Part shown: positions 20,920 to 31,997 of the stretch, piece by piece
Position numbering within the stretch: the first letter of the stretch is position 1
How the letters are laid out: the number at the start of each line of letters is the position of its first letter
Source of the DNA: Oopsacas minuta
Lineage: Eukaryota > Porifera > Hexactinellida > Lyssacinosida > Leucopsacidae
Assembly (NCBI GenBank): GCA_024704765.1
Contig: JAKMXF010000308.1
Span: 1 to 64,000, forward strand
Reading direction: 5' to 3'
DNA: 64,000 bases
The notes under the pieces: model-generated
Database searches by the model: none
What the model was told of the DNA's origin: nothing
What the model saw: the letters and a program-made list of their open reading frames with translations, nothing else
Made by a program: the position numbers and the translations under genes

Positions 20920-21327
20920 TTCAAAACATGTATTCATATTCATCCTTCACCCCCTTATCACCATATGCGTGTTGCCGATAATTATGGCATTGATTTGTAT
21001 CAGAAGAATGTTGAAACAAATTTTCGTTCAGTATTTACAAAATGTTGAAAATGACCTTCTCATGTGTATTACGATCCTGACAAGTCTCAAGATTGGTCGC
21101 ATAGAGTAGCTTCTAGAACTCCTAAACTATCAGGTGTAGCTATTATTCCAGATACTAGTATCAACTATGTTTCAAGAGAATTATTTAAGGAATTTAAAAC
21201 AACTAGCTGTTAGTCTGTTTACCCTGATACTATAGACTTCTTAGATCATTGCCGAGACAATCCCTCCCCATGGCTGGTATGCGGTATGCAATACAGAATA
21301 CTGACCTCAATTCATAAGGCTCAATAA
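20920..21327 (+). pseudogene. Broken unrecognised coding sequence
   Basis: One frame stays open for about 135 codons apart from three stops (TGA, TGA and TAG). The residues between them look protein-like: HMRVADNYGIDLYQKNVETN, YYDPDKSQDWSHRVASRTPK, VAIIPDTSINYVSRELFKEF, and DFLDHCRDNPSPWLVCGMQY. In AT-rich DNA random frames close much sooner. No start codon context or splice sites rescue the stops. I do not recognise the family. It may be a fragment of a dead transposon or a retired gene, lying head-to-tail beside the PAP2-like gene on the opposite strand. Confidence 0.5.
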
Positions 21328-21476
21328 TAATATATCAGAAGAATTCGAGTACAATAATATAATATCTATAATCTATTTATTACGTAAAATAAACATGATA
21401 CTATTACGTACGAGTATTCAATAATAATCAAATTTATACATACCATGACAAAGACATTGAATGATATAAATAATAG

Positions 21477-22271
21477 CTAAATAAGAATAGGTTTAATCTG
21501 AGAGGGTCGTTGTGAGAGAGGGTGTGGACTGCTCTGCAGGAGAGAAGAATAGTTTAGTAAGTAGAATGTTGCAGCAGTTATTAACCCAATAATACAACCT
21601 GCAAGTATATCTACACCGAAATTAAGATTGAAGTTGAATGGTATTAAACTGATTAACACTGCAGAGTAGTTAATAAAGATAAATATGCATAATTTCCAAA
21701 ACTGAGTCTTGCCAGAAGAAGAGAAAATACCCAATTTTTCAGAAATGAATAGAGAGGTCCAAAACAGATTACACATAGACCAAGAAGCGATACCACTAGG
21801 AAAACTCCTGAGACCATCATGTATCTTATTCATATCTCCTGTACATTGTCCCAATACAATTGCTGCACCATCTGGCCAGCACCTAGACACGAAATCAGGA
21901 CTTCTATTAGCGCATACAACTTGTAAGTAACTGACCAAAAATGAAGTCACACTAAGTGCTCCTGATAAACTGAATATAGCATTAGCAGAGCTGAATATAG
22001 GATCGTGTCTCCAAGCTGACGAAATTAAAATTGAAGTAAGAGGAACGAGTAAAATCATAAAGTAAAGGGAAATGGAATTTGGGATAAAATACTTATGTTG
22101 GTAGCTGAAATATATAATTTCACTTCTATGAATTGGTGTAAAAGATGGAGGAATAAGTACGAAAGCAAATGCGAGGATGAAGAGAGTACATCGGAAGAGG
22201 AGCCCTAATAATATGCTTATTTTAACAAAAGATGAGTTCAAGTCGTAATTATCTGTAGGTTTTATATGCAT
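21477..22271 (-). CDS. PAP2-fold membrane protein, catalytic residues lost (PLPP-like)
   Basis: A single exon of 264 residues with about six membrane segments (near 17-40, 66-86, 96-118, 162-178, 194-212 and 219-242). The layout matches phospholipid phosphatases of the PLPP4/5 type, including SPDFVSRCWPDG at about 124-135, the SFPSG site at 156-160, and GVDILAGCIIGLI at 219-231. The three phosphatase motifs are degraded. The KxxxxxxRP lysine and arginine are replaced (LQVVCANRSP). The PSxH histidine is missing (FPSGIASWS). In the SRxxxxxHxxxD motif the arginine is proline and the histidine is asparagine, although D221 remains. It therefore looks like a pseudophosphatase, as in the vertebrate PLPPR proteins. 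The fold call is fairly good; loss of activity is inferred from the residues. The neighbour 5' is intergenic. Confidence 0.8.
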   Translation of the reverse strand: MHIKPTDNYDLNSSFVKISILLGLLFRCTLFILAFAFVLIPPSFTPIHRSEIIYFSYQHKYFIPNSISLYFMILLVPLTSILISSAWRHDPIFSSANAIFSLSGALSVTSFLVSYLQVVCANRSPDFVSRCWPDGAAIVLGQCTGDMNKIHDGLRSFPSGIASWSMCNLFWTSLFISEKLGIFSSSGKTQFWKLCIFIFINYSAVLISLIPFNFNLNFGVDILAGCIIGLITAATFYLLNYSSLLQSSPHPLSQRPSQIKPILI

Positions 22272-23191
22272 TGGAATCTAATTGCTCAAAAAATTATATT
22301 ATTAATTGCTAATATAGTAAAATTCTACAAAATATACCGTAAGCCAATTATACATGGAGGAAGATATTATTATCCAATTCGTATATTTTAAGCAAATTAG
22401 TTATCGCGAAAATGTATTCATTTCCTGGATAATTATTTACTAGTATTAACCTATAAGCTTTAACAGGTGTACTTATCTGAATTATTACGCTTCACTATGT
22501 ACCTGAGTAATGCTATTAGTGCCATCAACGAACATAAATTATTTGTATATGAATTTCCAGATTATTTTTCTTGTAGACAAAATCCTTAGCACTTATTCAG
22601 GACCTTCCTTAATATTATTAATAAACCCGTACTGCATTTCAATATAAATCCATAGTCCATGTATAATTTTCAAACAGTAATTTAAGAGATTCATAGCATT
22701 GAAAGGAACACATTTATCCATCCCCATAAGTAAACTCAAGAAACCGAGAATAAATTATTAACATTTCTCATCAACCAGCAAAGCATAGTTTTCAAAAAAA
22801 AATGTGTAATTTATATATTTTGTGGTCACTAACGAGTAGTGTTAGAGTTTCACTGAATTTGGGAATGAGGATTATTACAGTAAATTAATTGATAATTCAA
22901 CTCAAATGTTGTCTTTATGAAACAAATAAATACGAAATAATTGAACGAGTTATTGATTCATATAAATAAAGGATAGATTCTAGAGATAAACAAATATATT
23001 CTTGCCATAGAAATCTGTACAAAAATCTACACCAACAACAACTCACTAACCATCAACTAATAGAGATACTGCCTAACAAATAATCTATCAGATATATTAT
23101 AAAGTAAATACTACTATTGCGGTTATGTCACATAACATACTATCACACTTATAAATAATAATACTAACTTCTATTCACACACTTGTATCTT
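22272..23191. other. Intergenic spacer
   Basis: AT-rich, with no gene, repeat or hairpin that I can support. It should contain the promoter of the PAP2-like gene and the 3' untranslated region of ARP3. Confidence 0.5.
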
Positions 23192-24445
23192 TCATGCCAT
23201 TGTACCGAACGAGGCATTATACCGACAAATAGAAGGACCGTGTTCATCGTAGTCAGCCTTGGTATGACTAACCTTGTAAAACTCTGGTGTAGAAGCGAGC
23301 ATTGAGCCACCAAACCACACAGCGTATCTCTGCATGTGATGAGTTATTACATTAACATCAATAGGAGTTGGCGTTATACGTCCACTGGACAACTCTTCGC
23401 TAAGTTTAAGACGAGCATCCACTGTACGCTGCACATCTCTCTTCAGTCTGCGACCGAAATCCTTAAACATAGTAGAACCTCCAGACAGCACGACGTTCTT
23501 ATAGAGAGGTCTACGTGTGTCGATGGGACAATTTTGAATACAGGTATCCACGGTCTCAGAGATGGGTGTGGTGAAATCAGGGTTACAGAACTCCGGATGA
23601 AAGAATATCTCGGGACCCAAGAAACGCTCATACCCTACATCGACATTGAATGGCTTCTTAGTAACATTATTTATACCTTCATACTGCTTGAACCATTTCT
23701 CAGGCTGTGAGTCATACTTCTGGAATTCTTTAGCTATGTCTGGACAAATATATCCGAAACGTTCTTTGATAACTTTAGCTGTCTCGAGAGATTGTTCAGG
23801 TCTAATGCTAGGCTCTCTCTCCCTCAACAGCTGTTGTATGAAGTACGTGATATCACGCCCAGCTATAGGTATATGTTTGATACAACTACCGATAACATAG
23901 CCTTCTGCCACAGGGATAATGTGTGTAACTCCGTCTCCTGAGTCAATAACAGTACCAGTCAATGTTCTCTCTCCCACCTGCTTAGAGGTCCAGGAAGCAG
24001 CTAGAGCTAACACAGCCTGTACTGCTATATATAGACCGGGTACATTGAAGGATTCAAACATAATCTCAGCAGTATATTCTCTGTTCTCTGGAGTGTTGAG
24101 TGGAGGCTCTGTTAGGAGGAAGTAGTGATCTTCAGGTTCTGCTCTCAGATACTTGAAGATACAGTGCTCCCAGAAACGCTCCATCAGATCCCAGTCCTCT
24201 ACTACCCCATGTCTGATGGGGTACTTGACTGAATAGGCGGGGTTATCACAATCGTCACCTGTTAAGAAGTCTAGATCCTCTACTCCTCGTGTGGACCTGC
24301 GTGTAGCAGAGTCTCCTATGTGTGCGGACTCTTTTATAGCGATACTAGAGGGGATAATGTACTGAGGCTCTGTATTACCAGCATAGCCTAGCTTTGTGTA
24401 GCCGGTTCCATTGTCAATAACACAAGCTGGTTGTCTACCTGTCAT
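23192..24445 (-). CDS. ACTR3: Actin-related protein 3 (ARP3)
   Basis: A complete 417-residue protein in a single exon, the usual length of ARP3 (418 in human). The actin fold is clear throughout: [19 protein letters not shown] (phosphate-1 loop), [70 protein letters not shown] (phosphate-2 loop), [20 protein letters not shown], and the C-terminal [20 protein letters not shown]. The [12 protein letters not shown] segment and the absence of the actin DNase loop separate it from conventional actin. ARP3 pairs with ARP2 in the seven-subunit Arp2/3 complex that nucleates branched actin filaments at the cell cortex. Codon usage is relatively even, as expected for a well-expressed gene. No oddities seen. 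Confidence 0.98.
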   Translation of the reverse strand: MTGRQPACVIDNGTGYTKLGYAGNTEPQYIIPSSIAIKESAHIGDSATRRSTRGVEDLDFLTGDDCDNPAYSVKYPIRHGVVEDWDLMERFWEHCIFKYLRAEPEDHYFLLTEPPLNTPENREYTAEIMFESFNVPGLYIAVQAVLALAASWTSKQVGERTLTGTVIDSGDGVTHIIPVAEGYVIGSCIKHIPIAGRDITYFIQQLLREREPSIRPEQSLETAKVIKERFGYICPDIAKEFQKYDSQPEKWFKQYEGINNVTKKPFNVDVGYERFLGPEIFFHPEFCNPDFTTPISETVDTCIQNCPIDTRRPLYKNVVLSGGSTMFKDFGRRLKRDVQRTVDARLKLSEELSSGRITPTPIDVNVITHHMQRYAVWFGGSMLASTPEFYKVSHTKADYDEHGPSICRYNASFGTMA

Positions 24446-26616
24446 GTCTACTGTAGTATTCTATGCTAGAGGCAAAATCCGATTATTTTATTGAAAGATA
24501 AGATCAACTGCGTTCACTACATAATTATTAGGGTCAGGGTAGGGTCTAGGATCTGTACAATTTTCGCGTGCACTGGGGGCATAATCTTATTCTATTATAA
24601 TTATAAATTGTTATGGTCCGAGTAACTGGGAGACCTGGAGCAATTTCCCTGTTCGCCTTCCCACCACTGATAGGGTAAGAGGTAGCTTTCTAAGTCATTT
24701 ATAACTGTATTTAGAAAATGACATATATGGTGAACTTTGTTGATAATACTGGATAATATCTTACAATAACTTTCAATTCATGCTTTGACCCACCCAATAA
24801 TGTACCTATGGTGCCAATTCCGCAGGTTCTATAATGAATGAATACATTTTAGATCTCAGATAATTATCAAAAAGCCTTATTTTAAATTCCTATTAATAAT
24901 TAATAGGATGTACTGTATGTTCATGGAAAATCAATAAAAACATGGGAACACCAAATGTGTGGTAACTGATAACTGACTAAGAATACTTCACTGACATACA
25001 CAAGACTCAGTAAAGTTAGATAGATGATAGCTTAGATCTGCATATGAGAATTCCTCAGAATTCAGAACATATTTTGGACTTCTATTGGTAATAATTATGT
25101 GGAATTCTGAGAATCATATACAGTGTAATCCATAAATAGGGGACCTCTAAAAAGCGGAGAAATTTAGGTCCATTTTCATTCATTTCCATAAAAATGAACC
25201 TCTATAACAGGGAGTGGGGAACTGGGCATACTTTAGAGATAATTATGCCTCACATCATTGAAATTTACATCTATAAGTGCGGAATTCTACGATAAATGTT
25301 CTGAATAATCAATCTTGTGCTAAATTTGGAAAGAAACACATATTTACTGTTATGTTGAATTGAAATCTTTGGGTTTGTCAGAAGAAAAATTCTTGCAATT
25401 TTTTCGATTCAATCAACAGCCTTAGAGCATATTATAATAATCAAATATTATTTTAAAAGACAAGCGTTTGAGGAAGTGGTAACACAAATTGACTCAAAAA
25501 TCTAAAAGGACATTTGCATTTGAAATTATAAATAGGGGATGGGGGGGGTTACCAGGAAGTTCGCCCTCCCAACCTCCCCCACCTATAGAAGTTCTACTGT
25601 AATAGTAAATTATACAATAATACAATTATTATTTGTTTCAAAGTTAATTGCTAGATTAGTATGCACTATAAGTACAATAGATTAATAGTCCATAGTACGT
25701 TTGCCTTGATCTCATACTCTCCCCGTGGACTATTCATAGAATAGACAACATAATACACCAGTTGGAAATGTTATCCTAAATAAGCTATATTCTGCTTCTC
25801 CACGGCTTATAATTATATAATTATTTCAAAAATTAGTATTAAGATAGGATGGATATACGCAGATATCTCACTCTAAGTCTAAATGTTTGAATTAACTATC
25901 ACTTTATGAATAAGTAAGATACAAATGAGATTATCGCTTCCAAATTCCACTAATGGATAAGCTCTAGAAGTAAATTTATGCAATTTGATTAGGTTTCGTT
26001 CGTTGTTTGATAAAAATTACTTAAATAGGAATAAGAATTTGATGTCCAGTACTTGGAAGGAATCTCGCTCAAATGGTTAGATTATAAATTCAAATTGCTA
26101 ATAGTGATAGACTATAGAATAGAGATTAATTAAGGGAAACACGAGAATAGCAGAGTATTGAAATTGGTCCGAGATGATTTTGTCAGAAAATTGTTATGTA
26201 ACTTGTCTGGATTAATTCAGTGAGACAATCATAAAAAGAAATTTTAAGATTAATTCTGTTTCGACGAATCTTTGTAAGTGTGTGATTCAATTTGACCATT
26301 ATGTTTGTATATTTTGTTTTGTTTCGGTTAGGTAACAATTCAATATAATTCAAAAAGTGAATTTCCTTAAAGATCATATCTGGCAACTACTAAGAAATCC
26401 TGACAAATGAATCACACAACCAACTAACATATTAGAATTCGTGCAAGCATCAAATAAATAATTATACTTATCTTCAACCTCTGTTTAGCGGACATACTAA
26501 ACAAATCAGTAATCCAAGGTACCACCCGTGCCAGTAAGATAATTACATTTTAATAAAGTGACGTGTGTTATAATTACAATAAAGGCAATGCTAGCAAACA
26601 TTACTCATATTCTAGG
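24446..26616. other. Long intergenic region with one MITE
   Basis: No gene seen over about 2.2 kb. Apart from the element at 25121-25599 the sequence is AT-rich and featureless to my reading. A 67-codon minus frame at 26183-26386 has no recognisable features. Confidence 0.5.
25121..25599. mobile_element. 479-bp MITE with CAGT ends
   Basis: The left end (CAGTGTAATCCATAAATAGG, then GGACCTC) and the right end reversed (CAGTAGAACTTCTATAGGTG) are imperfect inverted repeats. TA flanks both sides (25119-25120 and 25600-25601), as in Tc1/mariner-derived elements. It has no coding capacity. Related fragments with the words ACCTCTAAAAAGCGG or GAGGTTCTACTGTA occur near 8040-8055 and 44600-44640. Confidence 0.6.
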
Positions 26617-27525
26617 TTAAAAAGAATCGTTTCCAGGTATACTTTGGTAATTAAGCTGCTCGCGAATAACCCATCTCAGTTGATTGCGGTTTTTCTCACC
26701 AGGAGCCTTTCTCTGTTGCCAGCCGCGGCTAAATTCGTGATATCTGCTTACAGGGTCGTGCTTATGAATCCGATAAGACGATAGTGCAGAGTCATTAGGT
26801 CTAATGAATGATTTCCCACGGTCTTTCATGCTCTTATCTATCAGAGAACCATCATCTGGTTCTGACTGCTCCGCTAAGGAGTGACCACTGATGTGAGAAA
26901 TGTTAGGTGCAGTTGTAGGACGTAACTTATCAGAAGGAATATAATCAGTGTCTTTTTCTTGATTCTTCTGATTAGCAATCTTTCTTTTGTAAGCTTTATT
27001 CGTTGTGACAGGAATACTGCTGGGAGAGACAACCCCTCTTGATTTAGACTGTAGTTTTAGCTGTGCTTTTGTTATGAGAGATGTGTCAAGAATAGAAATA
27101 TCAGTGAGACTAGCTACTGAGATATCTTGTACGGTTCCTGATGTGTTATCCGCTTCGGATAGAATCTCCTTATACAGAGCTGAGTGAGAAGATTGTGGTC
27201 TACTGGGGTCTCTAATTGGAGATAGTCTGAGCTCAGCTACATGTGCGGGCTGTTTCAGAAATGTAGGTGTATCAGACTCTGTTGAATTCAAACTAAACTG
27301 GTTATGTGTATCATCGCTAGCACATGAATGCTCAGATAGACTAGACATTAGTAGAGACATGTCTTCTGAAGGTTTTTCAACGATAAGCTTAGCGAATTCT
27401 AATGTGTACTTATCTAGCTCTGTCTCAGTTAAGTTTCTATATCCCATCTCTTGTATTTGATGCTGAACATACTCCTTCAAGCCTTCTGGTATGTTGAGGT
27501 CTGAATCGTGAAGAGGAAATGCCAT
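26617..27525 (-). CDS. HYLS1: Hydrolethalus syndrome protein 1 (HYLS1)
   Basis: A single exon. I take the ATG at 27525 (MAFPLHDSD), giving 302 residues, against 299 in human. The central part is low-complexity and poorly conserved. The C-terminus carries the family's HYLS-1 box: DPVSRYHEFSRGWQQRKAPG then NRNQLRWVIREQL, aligning with [20 protein letters not shown] and ELRWGVREQML in human. HYLS-1 is a core centriole protein that binds SAS-4/CPAP. It is not needed for centriole doubling but is needed for centrioles to build cilia. The call rests on the C-terminal box plus overall length. The N-terminal helix (LNIPEGLKEYVQHQIQEMGY) may match the first conserved region of invertebrate members. 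Confidence 0.9.
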   Translation of the reverse strand: MAFPLHDSDLNIPEGLKEYVQHQIQEMGYRNLTETELDKYTLEFAKLIVEKPSEDMSLLMSSLSEHSCASDDTHNQFSLNSTESDTPTFLKQPAHVAELRLSPIRDPSRPQSSHSALYKEILSEADNTSGTVQDISVASLTDISILDTSLITKAQLKLQSKSRGVVSPSSIPVTTNKAYKRKIANQKNQEKDTDYIPSDKLRPTTAPNISHISGHSLAEQSEPDDGSLIDKSMKDRGKSFIRPNDSALSSYRIHKHDPVSRYHEFSRGWQQRKAPGEKNRNQLRWVIREQLNYQSIPGNDSF

Positions 27526-29381
27526 TTTATTCAATAACTATTATTTGGTAAATTAATCAAAATGCTATCTATTAATATATACGCAATATTATTTGTACCT
27601 TTCTTATCGATGAATTGAAATGCTAGATTTCTTGTTTTGTCTAAACAGACATTAAATTATCAATAAGGATATAATTACCAAATTTAAAGTTAGCATTTAC
27701 TAACACTATATAGGATAGGATAGTAGTCTCGATAAACAAGCAACTTATCAACAATAGAAAGGAGCAGTTTATCAAGAAAATTATATAAGATCAGAAAATT
27801 AAATCAGTTGATCAGTTTGATAATATAATGTCAAGATGAATGGCGGAAAGATAGTCGCGGGGGAAATTTCGTCGCGAGGAAATATATTCATTTACATTTG
27901 TTGTTTTGAATACTCTAAATACTGTCAGCAACTCACTGCCTGCTCCAGATCCAACGATAATCCAATCAAACACCACACCAGTTATCCAAATAGTCTACTG
28001 AAATGCTCATCTTCTCAGCTCAAGTCAATCTATAGATAATCCATGAATATGCCAATTCTAGCACCTTCCAACGTGAGTTCTAAATACTCTCATAAATTCC
28101 GCGACCAATTTTCCATGCGACGAAATCTCCCCGCGACCATCTATCCGTTAACGTGTCAGATATATGATCTTACGCAGAAGCATATACGATTTCATCCGTA
28201 CGGTTACTAGAGACGTATCTAAGTGATAATTTGATGCTACTTCCATTAGCAAAATTTGGCGCCGAAAGTAGTGACTACATTCGTGACAAGTTCACATAAT
28301 TGTAAGAAAATCCATAAGATTACTTTGAAATTGAATATTTCGCATATAATGCAACAAATTAGCAAATAGCTATTAATAGTATTTTAGTGGAAAGTTGATG
28401 TATTAAACTATTCGCTAGTTTTGAGATTGCAATGATACAAATGTTGTTAATTATTATTCGTGTATTAAACAGATTATCTGAAGAATAATAAGTAACACTG
28501 AATATGTTAGCGATAATTATTCATTTGATGAACAATACATTAATGATGTCTCTGTGATTAAAGTATATCTTAATTTACATTCGGCCAAGACAATTACAGT
28601 GTGCCAAATTGTTGAATAATTGGCCAATAAATGCGGCAATCGAATAACTAGAAGGACAAGTACATTACGTATAGTACAAATTGTTAGCATTGATAAATTG
28701 TCTGGAGTATGATAATATAATTAATCTCTAACTGATACGTAGCTGTCATAATGAAATAGCATATTATAAAAAGTAAGCATAGCTTAGAACAACTCCTCAT
28801 GGCATATTCATTGGCACAAGTCAAAAATTAAAATTTCTAACTGTCTGGATTTTTACGGCATATCTCCAGTATCTTGCCCGTCAATATTCCCCAATATCGA
28901 AATTGTCACATTCCCAGATGTGAGAATATACTAATATGCTGTCCTGGCTAGAAACCTCCTGTCCTGCAATATAAACCTTAAATACCCATTTTTTTTCAAT
29001 CGGGTGGTATGTATGGAAAGCACAAATGACAAAATTGTGTGCAAAGGACATAAGGTAAAGAAATAGGATGGAAAGGATACTTGTATCATACTTATTTGCT
29101 ATTGTCACTGATTAGAATAGATTCAACGATAATACAAGCCATAGTCAATTCTGTAACTAAGAATTGCTGCTATAATGAATCCTAGTATAAATAATAATAG
29201 AATTTTACTTATCTAAATTCAATAACTTTTCCAACAAATCAGAATCAAAAAGATGGCCTGTGAAATATTATCCCCAAACTGTATTCAAGCTCAATGTATC
29301 CAGGACAACATCCCCCAGAATGAGGTATGTTCCCAATAAATATACGAATATTAATATATTTAATTAAGTGATATAATAAAC
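27526..29381. other. Intergenic with one inverted-repeat element
   Basis: Contains the element at about 27839-28153. The rest is AT-rich with no clear gene. A 75-codon minus frame at 28881-29108 shows no recognisable domain, and I do not call it. Confidence 0.5.
27839..28153. mobile_element. About 315-bp inverted-repeat element (MITE)
   Basis: The left edge reads GGCGGAAAGATAGTCGCGGG then GGAAATTTCGTCGCG. The right edge, reversed, reads ACGGATAGATGGTCGCGGGG then AGATTTCGTCGCA. The arms are about 35 bp and imperfect, in GC-rich blocks at each end of an AT-rich centre. There is no coding sequence. The flanking duplication is not evident, so the exact borders and superfamily are unsure. Confidence 0.6.
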
Positions 29382-30071
29382 CTATTCTTTATAAATTTTA
29401 ATAGTTTTTTCCCGAAATTTATTCACCCACTCCATCAATTCTTTATATCCTTCTGGTCTGTAATTTTCTAAATAATTGTTAACAGCTAGAGGATAATTCT
29501 TAATCTCTTCTGGTTCATTTAAAATTATCTTATTCGATTCTTGAATACCAGCAAAAACAGCAAGAAATTTCTTCTTTCCCAGTCTATTTCTATTCTTTTT
29601 CCTATCCCATATAACTCTGTGTACTCCTACTAGATAACATCTATCAGCCAGTACTCTACCGATATTTGTAGCAGCATTAATATCATAAGTACGATAAAGG
29701 TGTTTAGAAATTTCAAACTCTTTTGTGGTTGCTTCAGCTAATCGTATGCCTGAATTGTTTAGTACATATGCTGTCACGTGTCGGTGTGTGCACTCTATTA
29801 TGAGTTGATTGTAAAAACGAGTTAGGACATGCTTCGTAGCAAATCCCTTTGGTTTCAGGCCTATGCCTAGTAGTTGTATAGAACTAATGTTCTTACAATC
29901 AAAAGTAGTAGAAAACGGGAGAGTAGTGATATTAGGATTAGGTTTCTCTTTTTCTGTAAGGTCGATTCCTTTTTTTGTGACATAACGGTAGGGGAATTGG
30001 TCCTCGTAGAAGGAGAAGTTACGAGCTAACCCAATTTTAAATTTCCAAGTTGGATAAACTTGTTTTAGCAT
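29382..30071 (-). CDS. MRPL18: Mitochondrial ribosomal protein uL18m (MRPL18)
   Basis: A single exon of 229 residues (human 180). The N-terminus is basic, as expected for a mitochondrial import signal. The uL18 fold is clear in the middle: FYNQLIIECTHRHVTAYVLN, then GIRLAEATTKEFEISKHLYR (human STREWAIKKHLYST), and NIGRVLADRCYLVGVHRVIW (human IGRVLAQRCLEAGINFMV). The C-terminal EEIKNYPLAVNNYLENYRPE and the following charged helix extend past the human protein. uL18m sits in the central protuberance of the mitochondrial large subunit; in mammals it also helps bring 5S rRNA into the organelle. It is the last of the continuous minus-strand run. Confidence 0.9.
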   Translation of the reverse strand: MLKQVYPTWKFKIGLARNFSFYEDQFPYRYVTKKGIDLTEKEKPNPNITTLPFSTTFDCKNISSIQLLGIGLKPKGFATKHVLTRFYNQLIIECTHRHVTAYVLNNSGIRLAEATTKEFEISKHLYRTYDINAATNIGRVLADRCYLVGVHRVIWDRKKNRNRLGKKKFLAVFAGIQESNKIILNEPEEIKNYPLAVNNYLENYRPEGYKELMEWVNKFREKTIKIYKE

Positions 30072-31997
30072 CTAATAGAAATAATATCACACACAATATT
30101 AATTAATAACTATAATTATTAAACTGTATGCTAACCAATTATCTGATCACTATAATGGCTAATGTATTAGTGTTCCCGTAGGATCAAATTTGCAAAAATG
30201 CTCCATTTAAATGGTATATAACTATTCGCTTGTTATTAGAGTAATGTATAATGTACTTCTCTATATCTTCTCTCAATTCCAGATCCATTTGGGGAGTTTC
30301 GCTCTCCCAACAGATTAAGGCTGAGATACGATTTTCTAGTACAATATGTCGTCCTGTACTTAAGTATGGTAGAACAATCCAATAGACATTTAGTGTGTAA
30401 TGTTTTCATTGATAAATTGATTCTACTACAAATGCATTGGCCGTAATAATTATCTATACATGAATGTCGCTACAAAACGTCATACAACTAGAAACTACCT
30501 GACTAATATTATATAAGAACAGAAAAAATTATAATAAACAAATGGACTGATTACAATAAAAATCTTGGTAGTGCAAATTCAGAGGCGTTATAAATAATGA
30601 TTAGAAGACATATAGTGGTGCATTGACAAATAGTCTGTCTCTGTCTTGGAAAATATATAAAGATAACAATTAGATAATATTAAATACATAGTAACAAATG
30701 CAACACGTAATTTTGATAAGAATAACGTCATAATGATAGTGAACTGATAATATAACTAAACACTCCTACAACAACCATTCTATGTAATCAATTCCTAAAT
30801 TTTAAATAAGATTGATAGGTTAGTTACAAATATTAAATCACTTACTAGTTAGTACTGCCTCAAACATATATATCAAAACTTCAATTAATTGCTCCGACAG
30901 CTCTAGTAGTTACATAATTGCAATAATATACTTACAGAATTGTGGGAGTTATTAGCATTAGGATAATATTTTAATTGTACACTACGCAATACCTGCGGCG
31001 GGTAGATAAATAATAGTAAGAGGAATATTGCAAAGTATACAAACGTAAAAGTATACTACCTTTGAGAATAGTTGAATAACTAGTTGTATAATGGAAATAA
31101 TATAACTCTAAATATACGTAGATAACGTATATTTATCTCGTGACACATACGATAGATAAAGATTGCTTCTTTGAAACAATAATCAATTTTATTTCCCTTT
31201 GTATCCATTACTGGAAACCATTTTGATAAAAATAATATGAGTAATATTAGAGATGCAAATGTTAGTGCTCTCCTAACTAAAGCTCTACAACAAAGAGAAC
31301 ACTCAAGCAGTAGAAAATATTCACAGACATGTTGCTCTGTGTTTAGTAGACTCATTGGTGAAACAGTAAAAATTGATTGCATTGAATCAGTACAGAACTA
31401 AGGCTGTAATTATCTAAACTAATGTATAGGCAATGGAGTGTTACACAATAACAAGAATCTTAAATAAATTGAATTTTAATACCAACAAAGAAAAGTGTCT
31501 AATTACACAAAACGTGACTCAGTTAATAATTATACATTAGTAATTTCTAAAAACATAAATTCCTGCACCGAGATAAGTTTTCCATGTTCAAAGAGTTCAC
31601 TTAATCGATTACCATCATAGAATATATGAATACATTTACTAAAACTATTACACAGTAATAGGAAATAATTAGTATGTTTTCATAAAAAATTTTAACACTG
31701 ACAATCGAAGTCTATTCTTGAGAAAAGAATGTTTCTTACTATTTTAATTATTTTTAAGCTTCAATGCTTGGTTCAAACACATGCGTATGATTAGGTGTTG
31801 GGTGTTTATTTATGGAATATTACTAAAATGATTATCACAGTCGCATTATACATACCGAATCAGTAATAATATGCTTTGGTTTCATATACAAACTGTAAGA
31901 TATCCCTGTCTAAGATAATGTCAGTATTCAGTATAAAACTACTTACTAGCTTTTCTACATAATATTTTAACAAGTATTTTTTCTACAGGTATACCAT
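30072..31997. other. Intergenic between divergent genes
   Basis: About 1.9 kb separating MRPL18 (leftward) and the coiled-coil gene (rightward). It presumably holds both promoters. I see no gene or clear repeat. A 100-codon minus frame at 31080-31382 has hydrophobic stretches but no recognisable family and sits in AT-rich DNA, so it is left out. Confidence 0.45.
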
